A stretch of DNA of 34,389 bases from Treponema sp. (lineage in GTDB: Bacteria > Spirochaetota > Spirochaetia > Treponematales > Treponemataceae): the NCBI GenBank assembly GCA_024402595.1, contig JAKSTL010000022.1, forward strand, positions 1 to 34,389, in the 5' to 3' direction. The notes beneath the pieces were generated by a model. The model did not search any database. It had not been told where the DNA came from and worked only from the letters and a program-made list of their open reading frames with translations. Both the position numbers and the translations under genes were made by a program. Shown in pieces: positions 15,028 through 23,773 of this stretch. Position 1 is the stretch's first letter. Every line of letters begins with the position of its first letter.

Positions 15028-17499
15028 TTATTCAGGTATTGATATTCCTGACATAAGATTATCCACTTCTGGCTTTCTGTATCCAGGATCTTTACTTTGA
15101 ACTGTTATAAGATAAGCTTCGGCATTCTTGTTATCATTAAGCTGAAGGCAGACCTTTGCCAGTTCAATGTATGCATCAAGATTATTTCTATCCAGCTTAA
15201 GCAATTCTGTGTAAGTGGTTTTTGCATTATCATAATCACCACTTTTTGCATAGGCGGAAGCAAGACTTGAACGGATTACAGTGTTTTTAGAATCCAGCTT
15301 AAGGGCATTCTGAAAAAACTTAATAGAATTGGCAAAATCTTCACGCAAAGAATAAACATTTCCCAATTGATTATTAACTTCCACATTTGTGCTGTCGCTT
15401 TGGTAAACCTGCAAAAATAGAGCCAGGGACATTTCTGTATCTGGTGGATCCAAAGTTAAATACATATTTCCAAGATTAAGCTTAGTTTTTATATGGTCAG
15501 GATTTAACTCCAAAACCTTTAGATACATATCAATTGCTTCATCTGTTTTTCCAGTTTTATCCAGAATCAAAGCATAGTTATAGGTAATTTCAGCCTTGGA
15601 AGTTTTACTTTTTACATATTCTTCACTTTCGTAAGCTTCTTTTGCATATTTTTCTGCATCATGGATTTTTCCTGCATCAAACAGAACGGAAGAAAGATTA
15701 TATTTTGTCATAGTCATTTCTTCACTAGGACTAAGCATGGTAAGGGCTCGTCTATAACAATCTTCTGCTTCACTATAGTTTTTCTTCTGATAATAAACTC
15801 CAGCCAGAAGATTTGCCGCCTGAACATTTATATTATTGATTTTTAAAACCGCATTGTAGGCTTCAATTGCACCTGTAAAATCTCCACGGGCACTTAATAA
15901 CTTACCTTCTTCCAAATAAGCCTTTTCATGGCGAGGATCAATATCAATGGTTTTTCTAAAGGCATCTAAGGCAGCGGTATCATTTTTCAGTTGTTTTTGA
16001 GTCAATCCTAAATTATAACGGCTTGGAGCAAACTTTTCGTTTAACTTGCAGGATGTTGTAAAGGAACTGGCCGCTTCGCTATATTTTCTTGTGGTATATT
16101 GAATCTTTCCTAAATTGTAAAAATACAAGTAATTTGTAGGATCGTATTCCACCGCGGCTTTCATTTCTCGTAACGCCTTTTCATAATCTTTTTTATTCAA
16201 GGCATCCTGTGCAAGAATATAATGAGCACCAGCATCTTTTTCATCATTTTGAACAGCTTTTTCTGCCATGGAAATTGCCTGTTCCATAAGTTCTTTTTTC
16301 TTATCTGGAGCATCTGTTTTTTCAGAAGCATCAAACAGAGATTGTGCAATTTCAGAAGCTTTATTGGCTATTACTTCTGCACCAGCTTCATTTGGCATTT
16401 TTTCCTCTGCCTTCTGGAAATATTTCATTGCTTCTTCCAGATTACCTGTAGCCAAAGCAGTTTTTCCTTTTTGAATATCTTCATTTACATTTTCAATTTC
16501 TTTTTTTATTTTTTCATTTTTTCTTGCTAAGGCTTCTTCCTCTGCTCTTCGTTTTTCTTCTTCGGCTTTTCGCTTTTCTTCAGCAATCTTCTTTTTTTCT
16601 TCTTCTACCTTGCGTTTTTCTTCTGCTACTCTTTTTTGTTCAGCCAGTTCTGCCGCTTCCTTTTCTTTTTGTTTCTTTTCTTCTGCTTCTAATTTCCGTT
16701 TTCTTTCTTCTGCCTTTGCTTCTTCTGCTTTTCGTTCCAGTTCTGCTTTTTTCTGTTCTTCCTGAAACTTAATGAGACTTTCCATGGCTTTTCTGTTATC
16801 TTCTGCCTGCTTGTTTGTCTGTTCCAAAGCATCTTTCATAGAAGAAATTGAATCCTGCATAACATTAGAAATGGAAGAGGCGTCTACATCAATTGTGAAG
16901 GAACCTGCATTTGCACCTTGTCCGTTTTCATAGGCGGCGGCAACCATGGCTTCTTTTTCTTCTTTCTCTTTCTGCTGTTTTACGGAAATAATTTCATTCC
17001 AAAGATTCCATGCATCTTCATCATTCCCATTTTCTTCCAGATAGGCATCCAGTTTATCCAGGGCACGATTATATTCCCCACGCTCAAAATATGTTCTGGC
17101 GAGAGTATAAACCGATTCCCGATTATCTTTTTCTTTCTTTGTTTTTACAACACCGTAAACACTTGTTCCCGCTACAACTCCAAGGCCCAGCATTCCACCA
17201 AGTACCGACACAAGAATCTTTTGTTTATTTGACAAACTGGCTGGTGTAAGAGTAACCTGTCTTGCCGCATTACCAAGATTCTGTGCAGTTCCAGCACCAA
17301 GATTTGTGCTGTTGGCAGAAGATGAATAGGCATTGGCGGAAGTTGATGAAGAAGAGTTTTTAACGCCAGAAACATTATTCAAAAAATCCTTATCGATGTT
17401 ACTTCCCAAATCCATACTTGAACCAGGTATTTTTCCACCTGCAATCTGAGTATTTTTTGTATCTACCGATTTATCGTTATTCTTATCAAACAATCCCAT
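15028..17499 (-). CDS. Large TPR/coiled-coil membrane protein, possible periplasmic flagellar collar component
   Basis: The 823-residue protein has a Ser/Asn-rich cytoplasmic N-terminus (1-90), one membrane helix (about 94-118), a TPR-like pair (125-170), a highly charged Glu/Lys/Arg coiled coil (about 245-345), and many TPR repeats to residue 815 (for example YEKALREMKAAVEYDPTNY and FANSIKFFQNALKLDSKN). Topology suggests the TPR array lies in the periplasm. Spirochaete TPR proteins of this type include Borrelia flagellar collar proteins, and I recall a T. pallidum neighbour pair (TP0470/TP0471) with this arrangement; orthology is not proven here. Start ATG has GAGGAA at good spacing. It follows the repeat-containing TPR gene by 18 bases, so they form an operon. 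Confidence 0.7.
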   Translation of the reverse strand: MGLFDKNNDKSVDTKNTQIAGGKIPGSSMDLGSNIDKDFLNNVSGVKNSSSSTSANAYSSSANSTNLGAGTAQNLGNAARQVTLTPASLSNKQKILVSVLGGMLGLGVVAGTSVYGVVKTKKEKDNRESVYTLARTYFERGEYNRALDKLDAYLEENGNDEDAWNLWNEIISVKQQKEKEEKEAMVAAAYENGQGANAGSFTIDVDASSISNVMQDSISSMKDALEQTNKQAEDNRKAMESLIKFQEEQKKAELERKAEEAKAEERKRKLEAEEKKQKEKEAAELAEQKRVAEEKRKVEEEKKKIAEEKRKAEEEKRRAEEEALARKNEKIKKEIENVNEDIQKGKTALATGNLEEAMKYFQKAEEKMPNEAGAEVIANKASEIAQSLFDASEKTDAPDKKKELMEQAISMAEKAVQNDEKDAGAHYILAQDALNKKDYEKALREMKAAVEYDPTNYLYFYNLGKIQYTTRKYSEAASSFTTSCKLNEKFAPSRYNLGLTQKQLKNDTAALDAFRKTIDIDPRHEKAYLEEGKLLSARGDFTGAIEAYNAVLKINNINVQAANLLAGVYYQKKNYSEAEDCYRRALTMLSPSEEMTMTKYNLSSVLFDAGKIHDAEKYAKEAYESEEYVKSKTSKAEITYNYALILDKTGKTDEAIDMYLKVLELNPDHIKTKLNLGNMYLTLDPPDTEMSLALFLQVYQSDSTNVEVNNQLGNVYSLREDFANSIKFFQNALKLDSKNTVIRSSLASAYAKSGDYDNAKTTYTELLKLDRNNLDAYIELAKVCLQLNDNKNAEAYLITVQSKDPGYRKPEVDNLMSGISIPE

Positions 17500-17517
17500 A
17501 TTTCAATTCCTCGTATT

Positions 17518-18462
17518 TTAATCCAGTTCCGCTTCATAATCAAAATTAAGTAAGTCTCCAGAACCAGCGGACATATTATTCAAATCTGTTTTTTGCAATG
17601 AATTGGCCACATCTTCAAGAAGTTTTCGTCTTCTTTCTGCTTCAGCCGCTTTTCTTGCTGCTTCCTTTTCTTCTCGTATTCTTCGTTCTTCAGCTTCTTT
17701 TTCTTCACGAATGCGTCTTTCTTCGGCTTCTTTTTCTTCTCTTATTCTTCGTTCCTCGGCTTCTTTTTCTTCCCGAATGCGTCTTTCTTCAGCCTCTTTC
17801 TCTTCTCTTATTCTTCGCTCTTCTGCTTCCTTTGCTTCCTGTTCCTTTCGTTGTCTTTCCATTTCTTCAAGGAACTTTCTTTCTTCTTCTGCGGCTCGTT
17901 CTGCTTCTTCTGCGGCAATCCGTTCTTCTTCGTCAAGTCGTTCTTTTTCCCGCTTTAACAATTCAAGCAATTCTTCAATTTTAGGACGCTGTTCATCATC
18001 TTCTTCTAATATAATGTATTTTTCATAATCTGAAATAGCTTCTGCATATTTTTTTGCCATCAAATAAGCATTGGCACGATTTATCAACGCTTTTGTATAT
18101 TTAGAATCTGCTGTCAAAGTAAGAGAAAAACTTTTGGCGGCATTTTCATACTCTCCCATAGCAAAATAAGAGTTTCCCTGATTGTAAGAAATGATTTTTT
18201 TATTTGTTCCGCTTACTGTCAGGGCTGTTGCAAAAACTTCTGCTGATTTTTTATATTCTCCCAACTGATAATATGCTAATCCAAGATAATTATAACAGAT
18301 AGGACTTGCTGTACCACTTTCAATTTCTTCTTCCAGCAAAATAACTGCACTTTCCGGTTTATTTCCTTTAAACGCTTTTTCGCCTTCAGATTCACAAAAA
18401 ACCAAAGGATTTAAGAGAAAAAATAAGGTAATAAGCGCAAAAAGACTTTTTCTATTTATCAA
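17518..18462 (-). CDS. Exported TPR protein with five 11-residue Glu/Arg-rich repeats
   Basis: The 314-residue protein has a signal peptide (about 1-23; the VFC end could instead indicate a lipoprotein-like Cys23), four TPR units (28-150), a long charged coiled coil, five tandem copies of EAEERRIREEK (212-266) and a short acidic C-terminus. The start is TTG at 18462: GGGAG lies 7 bases upstream and the next in-frame Met is residue 102, past the signal peptide and two TPRs. The repeat region resembles that of T. pallidum TP0470, which I recall varies in copy number between strains. It is the first gene of the TPR pair and probably works with the product of its downstream partner in an envelope or flagellar scaffold (inferred). 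Confidence 0.75.
   Translation of the reverse strand: MINRKSLFALITLFFLLNPLVFCESEGEKAFKGNKPESAVILLEEEIESGTASPICYNYLGLAYYQLGEYKKSAEVFATALTVSGTNKKIISYNQGNSYFAMGEYENAAKSFSLTLTADSKYTKALINRANAYLMAKKYAEAISDYEKYIILEEDDEQRPKIEELLELLKREKERLDEEERIAAEEAERAAEEERKFLEEMERQRKEQEAKEAEERRIREEKEAEERRIREEKEAEERRIREEKEAEERRIREEKEAEERRIREEKEAARKAAEAERRRKLLEDVANSLQKTDLNNMSAGSGDLLNFDYEAELD
17665..17829 (-). repeat. Five 33-bp coding tandem repeats
   Basis: Units are at 17797-17829, 17764-17796, 17731-17763, 17698-17730 and 17665-17697 in coding order. Each encodes the same 11 residues. Codon usage alternates: units 1, 3 and 5 spell the Arg-Ile-Arg block one way, units 2 and 4 another, so the array reads as a 66-bp dimer pattern. 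Such an array can expand or contract by slippage or recombination. Confidence 0.93.
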
Positions 18463-18599
18463 TGTTATCTCCCAATATTTGACACACTTACTTAAATTTA
18501 ATACTCTTATTTATCGGTGTTTGAAAAAATTTTATTCATAAAATAAACATTTCCAAAAGTATAAAATTACATTTTCACCCTAAAAAAGGCGGAGTTTTT

Positions 18600-19955
18600 A
18601 TGAATCCATTAGTCATTGTTATCATCAGTATTCTTGCAGTTGTAATTTCATCACTTTCCTTTCTGATAATCAAGAATTTTCTTATGCCAAAAAAAGTTGA
18701 TAATATTCCAAAACTGCTTAAACAAGGGCGAACCCAAAATGCCATAAAGCTGGCAAAACAGATTATTGCAAAAGACAGCAAAAATTATACAGCCCACTAT
18801 TATCTTGGAAAAGCCTACGCAAAAGATAACAAATTTGAACTTGCTAATTTGGAATATAAAATTGTTAACGATTATGCACTTTTTGGTAATGGTATAAACG
18901 AAATTGAATTCCGCAAAGAATACAACCAGCTTTTAATGCGCTTTCACCAATATAAGGAAGCTTTGAACAATAATCTTCTGCTTACAAAAATGGAACCAAA
19001 CAATGCAGAACATTATTACAACACAGGCACTCTTTACGAAAAAAATAATAAAAATGATGTTGCTCTGGGATATATGAAAAAAGCAATTCAGCTGAATCCA
19101 AGACACGCAAAAGCTCATGCAGAAACGGGTCTTCTTTTGTACAAGCTTAAAAATTATCCTGAAGCAAAAAAAGAGATTGATACAGCCATTAAATTAAGTC
19201 CTGAAACCTACAGTTCTTACTATTATTTAGGAAAAATCCAAAAGGAAGGAAAGGACATGGTTTCGGCCATAAAAGCTTTTGAACGAGCACAGAAAGATCC
19301 TGAATTTAAACTAAAAGCAATTATTGAACACGGTTCCTGCTATATGATGGGCAATCGCTACGATAATGCTATTGTAGATTTTCAGCGGGCAATTGAATTG
19401 GATAAAGATGGTACAAATCCAGAAACCTTGTATGCCAGATATTTTTTGGCGACTTGTTTTGAAAAAATGCGAAAGCTTGATAAAGCCATTGAACAGTGGG
19501 AAATTATTTACAAGAAAAATAAAGGCTTCCGTGATGTTTCTGCAAAACTTTCGGAATATAAAGATCTTGAATCCAATGATTCTATGAAAGATTATCTTAC
19601 CTGCAGCAACGAAGAGTTTATTAATTTCTGCAAAAAAGTAATTGAAAATAATCAAAAACTTCAGGTAGTAACTTGTGATGCGCAAAAATGGGGCTGCCAG
19701 ATTACTGCCATTGATAAAAAGGAAGACTGGATGGCGGTTAGAAAACAGGTTACCCTTCACCGCTTCTACCGAGAACCAGAACCATTGGATGAAAAAATTG
19801 TTCAGATGGGAATTGATTCCTTAAAAAACCTGAACTCTGTAAAAGTTTTCCTTTATTCATCATCAGGTTTTTCTCCAGTGGCAAAAAGATATGCAGAAAA
19901 CCGACCTGCAGAATTGTTTGACAAGCCAAAGTTGGAAGCTCTTTTGTCTAATTAA
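18600..19955 (+). CDS. Membrane-anchored TPR protein with degenerate Mrr-like C-terminal domain
   Basis: The 451-residue protein has an N-terminal membrane helix (about 4-28), seven or so TPRs (35-310) and a C-terminal domain (about 330-451). The latter looks like the Mrr/type IV restriction endonuclease fold: a final block with SSGFSPVAKRYAENRPAELF then DKPKLEALL mirrors the Mrr ending where the protein enters cells' nucleic-acid nucleases as ...A...RP.EL.D...L..LL. The usual catalytic QxK strand appears as VTLHRFYRE (384-392), so nuclease activity is doubtful. Alternatively the domain is a scaffold. A GGAG site is 6 bases ahead of the ATG. It is divergent from the TPR pair (137 bases between starts) and leads a plus-strand run with a phosphoesterase and ParB-like gene. 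Confidence 0.65.
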   Translation: MNPLVIVIISILAVVISSLSFLIIKNFLMPKKVDNIPKLLKQGRTQNAIKLAKQIIAKDSKNYTAHYYLGKAYAKDNKFELANLEYKIVNDYALFGNGINEIEFRKEYNQLLMRFHQYKEALNNNLLLTKMEPNNAEHYYNTGTLYEKNNKNDVALGYMKKAIQLNPRHAKAHAETGLLLYKLKNYPEAKKEIDTAIKLSPETYSSYYYLGKIQKEGKDMVSAIKAFERAQKDPEFKLKAIIEHGSCYMMGNRYDNAIVDFQRAIELDKDGTNPETLYARYFLATCFEKMRKLDKAIEQWEIIYKKNKGFRDVSAKLSEYKDLESNDSMKDYLTCSNEEFINFCKKVIENNQKLQVVTCDAQKWGCQITAIDKKEDWMAVRKQVTLHRFYREPEPLDEKIVQMGIDSLKNLNSVKVFLYSSSGFSPVAKRYAENRPAELFDKPKLEALLSN

Positions 19956-20003
19956 ATAATTCGTTCGCGAAAGTGAGCTTGGAAAAAAGGAAAGATTCTA
20001 AAA

Positions 20004-20759
20004 ATGAAGATTCTTTGTATTTCAGATTATGTTGATCCATTAATTTACAATCAGGAAGTAAAAAATAATTTCGCCGATGTAGATTTAGTTCTTTGCGCCG
20101 GAGATTTACCTATGGATTATGTAGATTTTGTGGTTACAGTTCTGAGCAAACCAACTTACTTCATTTTTGGAAATCATAACTTAAAGGATTTTCATCTATA
20201 CCACAAAAGTGCGCGAAATATGCCGGGAACAGTTCAAACAGATTATAACAACCCCGCATATTACCACGGAGGAAATTATCTCGGCTTCAAAACTGTCAAA
20301 GATTTTTCACTTGTTGTTGAAGACCCAATAACAGGTAAAAAAAGACCGCTTTTACTTGCAGGTGTTTCTGGATCTTTAAAATATAACAATGGATTAAACC
20401 AATATACCGACAAGCAAATGAAGTTTCACCTTATGATGATGCTTCCAAAACTGATAAGAAATAAAATTAAATATGGTACTTACCTTGATATTTTTCTAAC
20501 TCATGCATCGCCTAGACATATTCATGACCATGAAGATCCTTGCCACAAAGGTTTTGATTGTTTCAACTGGTTTATTGAAAAGTTCAAACCAACCTATCTG
20601 GTACACGGACACATTCATCTTTATGACATGCGGGAAGAACGAGCTGGAGTTTATGGAGGAACCACAGTAGTCAATGCCTATGCCCACTGTGTTATTGAGT
20701 TTCCGCCAAAAACTTCTACCGAAACGAATATAACAGATACAAACAAAATTACTATTTAA
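20004..20759 (+). CDS. Calcineurin-like metallophosphoesterase
   Basis: The 251-residue cytoplasmic protein has the family motifs in order: D8 in LCISDYVD, CAGDLPMDY (G33-D34), FGNHN, FLTHASP and VHGHIH. These form a two-metal centre that hydrolyses phosphomono- or diesters. The first motif is normally D-x-H; here it is D-Y-V, so one metal ligand is missing or supplied elsewhere. The substrate is unknown. AGGA lies 12 bases ahead of the ATG, and the gene follows the TPR-Mrr gene by 48 bases, suggesting one transcript. Confidence 0.83.
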   Translation: MKILCISDYVDPLIYNQEVKNNFADVDLVLCAGDLPMDYVDFVVTVLSKPTYFIFGNHNLKDFHLYHKSARNMPGTVQTDYNNPAYYHGGNYLGFKTVKDFSLVVEDPITGKKRPLLLAGVSGSLKYNNGLNQYTDKQMKFHLMMMLPKLIRNKIKYGTYLDIFLTHASPRHIHDHEDPCHKGFDCFNWFIEKFKPTYLVHGHIHLYDMREERAGVYGGTTVVNAYAHCVIEFPPKTSTETNITDTNKITI

Positions 20760-20842
20760 AACTTGTTAAACTTATTTTATTTAATTGATGTCATTTAATT
20801 TAATCGTAAACAAATTTAACAGCATTTAACAGGAACACAACA

Positions 20843-21793
20843 ATGAATTATTCAGCTTCACAAACAGAAGAAGATTTTGTAAAAGCAAGAAACAAAGCCT
20901 TATTTAATGAAATACAGCATTTACTTTCGCCAGAAGAAGCATCTTTAATATCTTTAAATGATGTAAAATGCCTTTTAAAACCACGAGCCGAAACTTATGT
21001 TGGAATGAAAGTTATTCCAATAGAAAAAATCATAGGCAGTGAAGGTCGTTATAAAGATTTTGACAATCATTTTTCACCAAAAAACTCTTTTATGCGCCAG
21101 AGATGGGAACGAGTTGATGATGCTGCCATAAAATCCATAATTCTTCCACCAATTAAAGTTTACGAAATATCTGGATTATATTTTGTCAGAGATGGAAATC
21201 ACAGAGTTTCAGTAGCAAAAGCCCGTGGTACAGAGTTTATAGATGCAGAAGTTGTAAGTCTCCAAAGCGAAATCAAACTTCGCCAGCCAGACAACATCAA
21301 AGATATTATTACTCAGATTATCAATTATGAAAAACGCCAATTTTATATGGAAACCAATTTCGGTGACATTACAGATTATTGGGTTCTGGATTTTTCAACC
21401 ACCGGCCGTTACGATGTAATTTACAACCATATTTTGACTCACAAATATTACATGAATCAACATCAGGAAGAAGAAGTTACTATGGAAGATGCAATTCTCT
21501 CCTGGTTTAATAAAGTTTATTTGCCAATTGTAACCGTTATCCGCCAGAAAAAAATCCTTAGGAAATTCCGCCATCGAACTTACGGAGACTTATATGTTTG
21601 GATTGTCCGCTATTGGGATGAGCTTAAGCAAAAATATGGTACAGAAATCCCTATTGAAAAAGCTGTCGTAGATTTTGAAAAGGAATATAAAATCCCATTC
21701 TACCGACACATCAAAAACCAGTTCAATCGTATTATCCTCCACCGAGGCACCCGAGACTATAACAACAGCACCCCAGATGCCCCACCCAAATAA
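20843..21793 (+). CDS. ParB/Srx-like domain protein of unknown function
   Basis: The 316-residue protein has a ParB-like fold at about 50-140: a strand leading to PPIKVYEISGLYFV, then the signature D117-G-N-H-R121-V-S-V-A-K-A-R-G, which corresponds to the CTP/nucleotide-binding motif of ParB relatives. The remaining 170 residues are helical and basic and not recognised. It lacks an evident helix-turn-helix of chromosome-partition ParB and is not next to a parA gene, so a partition role is unlikely; a nucleotide-binding or regulatory role is possible. AGGAA sits 8 bases from the ATG. It follows the metallophosphoesterase by 83 bases. Confidence 0.65.
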   Translation: MNYSASQTEEDFVKARNKALFNEIQHLLSPEEASLISLNDVKCLLKPRAETYVGMKVIPIEKIIGSEGRYKDFDNHFSPKNSFMRQRWERVDDAAIKSIILPPIKVYEISGLYFVRDGNHRVSVAKARGTEFIDAEVVSLQSEIKLRQPDNIKDIITQIINYEKRQFYMETNFGDITDYWVLDFSTTGRYDVIYNHILTHKYYMNQHQEEEVTMEDAILSWFNKVYLPIVTVIRQKKILRKFRHRTYGDLYVWIVRYWDELKQKYGTEIPIEKAVVDFEKEYKIPFYRHIKNQFNRIILHRGTRDYNNSTPDAPPK

Positions 21794-21858
21794 TTCGTAG
21801 AACTAAGACAATTCTGTATTCCTCATTTCAAAATCCTCATTCCTCATCCTCAATTTTC

Positions 21859-21887
21859 TTGACGGGTATTCTTTTCAATGTTAAAAT
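21859..21887 (+). promoter_or_regulatory. Sigma-70-type promoter of the partner-switching genes
   Basis: TTGACG (21859-21864), a 17-base spacer and TAAAAT (21882-21887) predict a start near 21894. The downstream phosphatase starts at 21952, giving a leader of about 58 bases with a strong AAGGAGA ribosome-binding site. The upstream 21824-21850 stretch has repeated CCTCAT units of unknown meaning. Confidence 0.65.
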
Positions 21888-21951
21888 GATATTTAAGTCA
21901 AAAAAGAAACTAATTACTTTTGATAAAATTATTTATAAAAAGGAGACTAAC

Positions 21952-23631
21952 TTGGGTACAACTACAATTGACGCATTTATTAAAACACCACTGATTGTTG
22001 TTGCTGCAATGGGTGCCTTGTTATTGTTATTTCTAGTTCTTATTCAATTAAGAAATACTGCAAAACCTAGCTTTATTTTTTATATATCAGCAGGAGTTCT
22101 TACAGCGGGAGCATTGTTTGCTTTAGCGACACAGCACATTTTTAATTTTATAGTTGCGGTTGCTTTTTCTGTTGTAATTCTTATTCCTTATTCAATTTTA
22201 AAGGCTTTTGATAATCCTCAAAAACGAGAAGAAAAGAAAGCCGCTAAAAAACTGGCAGAACAAAAAGCCGCAATCGAAAACAGTGAAGTTACAAAAGCTG
22301 CCATTGCTGCCATCGAAGCTAAAAACCAGAGACTTCTTGAAGTTAATAAAGACCTTGTTGCTCAGGTTTCAACCTTCTTCTCTCGTGACAATTCTATGGA
22401 AAGCTTCCTTGAATACTGTAACACAATGATTTCTGAAAAGATTTCTGCAGATGGTTGTGTTATTCTTATTTCTGATGATTATGACAATATGCTTGCCGTA
22501 AAATCATTAAAAGGTTCTTTCCCTCCTCCATACAAATTGCCTGAAGATTTGCCACACAAACCAATCCGAGTTGAAACAAATCTTCGTTTTGCCCAGTTCC
22601 CACTTAAAGATAATATCTTTGGTGAAATCTTCTCTGGCGGAGAACCTGTTCTTATTACAGACTCAGTTAGAGACCCACGAATCTATCAGAATGGACCAGA
22701 AGATTTCTTAAAATGTGGAAGCTATATTTTTGTTCCTATTAGACAGCAGGAAGGCGTTGTTGGTCTTATTGCACTTACAAGACTTCCTGGAAAAGCTAAG
22801 TTTACAAAGGAAGACTTTGATACAGCAATCATCCTTACTGATGCAGTTTCTTCTGCAATGAAACCACTCTACAGTTTCCTTGCATACGCAGAACATGCAG
22901 AACTTAGTAAAGACGGTACTATTGCTTCTAAATATCAGAAAGATTTACAGCCAGCAAAACTTCCTGTAATTCCTAGTGCCACAATTGGTTGTTTCTCCAA
23001 TACTGTTGAAGGCGTTTGTGGTGACTATTATGATGTTTTAATTTCAAGAAAAGACAGAATCTCTTTTGTAATGACCGATGTTGCCGGTAAGGGTATGAAC
23101 TCTCTGGTTGTTATGATTATGATTCGTGCAATTCTTCGTCTTACTACAAATACAGAGCAGTCTGCGGCTACAATTCTTTCATGGGCTAACAGAGGCATTT
23201 GTCTTGATAGTTCAAAAATTGACCACTTTGCCAGCGTTGCTTTAATCAATTATAACAGCAATACGAATGAGGCCCAAATTGCAACTTGTGGTAACAACCC
23301 TGTTTTCCATTTTGTTGCTTCTGAGCAGAAATTGAATCAGATTTCTATTCCTAGTGAACCAATGGGTGTAGAAAAAAATACAGTCTATACAGACATCAAT
23401 CTTAAATTAAACTCTGGTGATATTCTTATTACTTGTACAGATGGTGTGATTGAAGCTTTAAATGAAAACGGAGCTCAATATGCAAAAGAAAATCTTACAA
23501 GGGTTGTTCTTAAAAACTGCAATGCCAGTGCAAAAGATATTTCAAATAAAGTTAAAGATGATCTTCGAAAGTATTGCGGTACTACCCAACAATATGATGA
23601 TCAGAGTCTTTTGGTAATAAAGATTCAATAA
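21952..23631 (+). CDS. Membrane GAF-SpoIIE phosphatase (RsbU-like)
   Basis: The 559-residue protein has two membrane helices at the N-terminus (about 12-80), a linker coiled coil (90-135), a GAF sensor domain (about 145-305) and a SpoIIE/PP2C phosphatase domain (about 340-559). Phosphatase motifs are CGDYYD, MTDVAGKGMNS, CTDGVIEAL and QQYDDQSLLVIK, with metal-binding Asp residues in place. By family it would dephosphorylate a STAS antagonist, here the next gene, in response to a signal sensed by GAF or the membrane part. I chose the TTG at 21952 because AAGGAGA lies 7 bases ahead and a promoter occupies the region upstream; the longer frame from 21859 begins within that promoter. Confidence 0.88.
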   Translation: MGTTTIDAFIKTPLIVVAAMGALLLLFLVLIQLRNTAKPSFIFYISAGVLTAGALFALATQHIFNFIVAVAFSVVILIPYSILKAFDNPQKREEKKAAKKLAEQKAAIENSEVTKAAIAAIEAKNQRLLEVNKDLVAQVSTFFSRDNSMESFLEYCNTMISEKISADGCVILISDDYDNMLAVKSLKGSFPPPYKLPEDLPHKPIRVETNLRFAQFPLKDNIFGEIFSGGEPVLITDSVRDPRIYQNGPEDFLKCGSYIFVPIRQQEGVVGLIALTRLPGKAKFTKEDFDTAIILTDAVSSAMKPLYSFLAYAEHAELSKDGTIASKYQKDLQPAKLPVIPSATIGCFSNTVEGVCGDYYDVLISRKDRISFVMTDVAGKGMNSLVVMIMIRAILRLTTNTEQSAATILSWANRGICLDSSKIDHFASVALINYNSNTNEAQIATCGNNPVFHFVASEQKLNQISIPSEPMGVEKNTVYTDINLKLNSGDILITCTDGVIEALNENGAQYAKENLTRVVLKNCNASAKDISNKVKDDLRKYCGTTQQYDDQSLLVIKIQ

Positions 23632-23773
23632 TACATAAAAATAATATGGCATTCTTAAAGAAGTCATATTATAATAAATGTATATGTGGTGTTTACTTAA
23701 ATAAAAACACTTTGTTTAAGTTTTAGTATAGGTTATATATCAATATTTATATTTAGAAGGAGCGTTTTGAAGT

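Noticed and set aside
16222..17249. Several plus-strand Phe/Leu-rich frames opposite the large TPR gene
   Set aside because: Antisense shadows of a Glu/Lys-rich coiled coil; hydrophobic composition is a by-product and no start signals are present.
17665..17829. CRISPR array
   Set aside because: The 33-bp units are contiguous without spacers and are in frame in a coiled-coil gene.
17603..18028. Long plus-strand Ser/Arg-rich reading frames opposite the repeat-containing TPR gene
   Set aside because: They mirror the GAA/AGA-rich coding repeats on the other strand; the minus-strand frame has signal peptide, TPRs and ribosome-binding site.
18463..18599. Promoters in the divergent TPR control region
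   Set aside because: Several AT-rich -10-like hexamers exist on both strands, but none has a convincing -35 at good spacing.
21859..21951. N-terminal extension of the RsbU-like phosphatase
   Set aside because: The extension begins within a good promoter, and a strong AAGGAGA site precedes the TTG at 21952.
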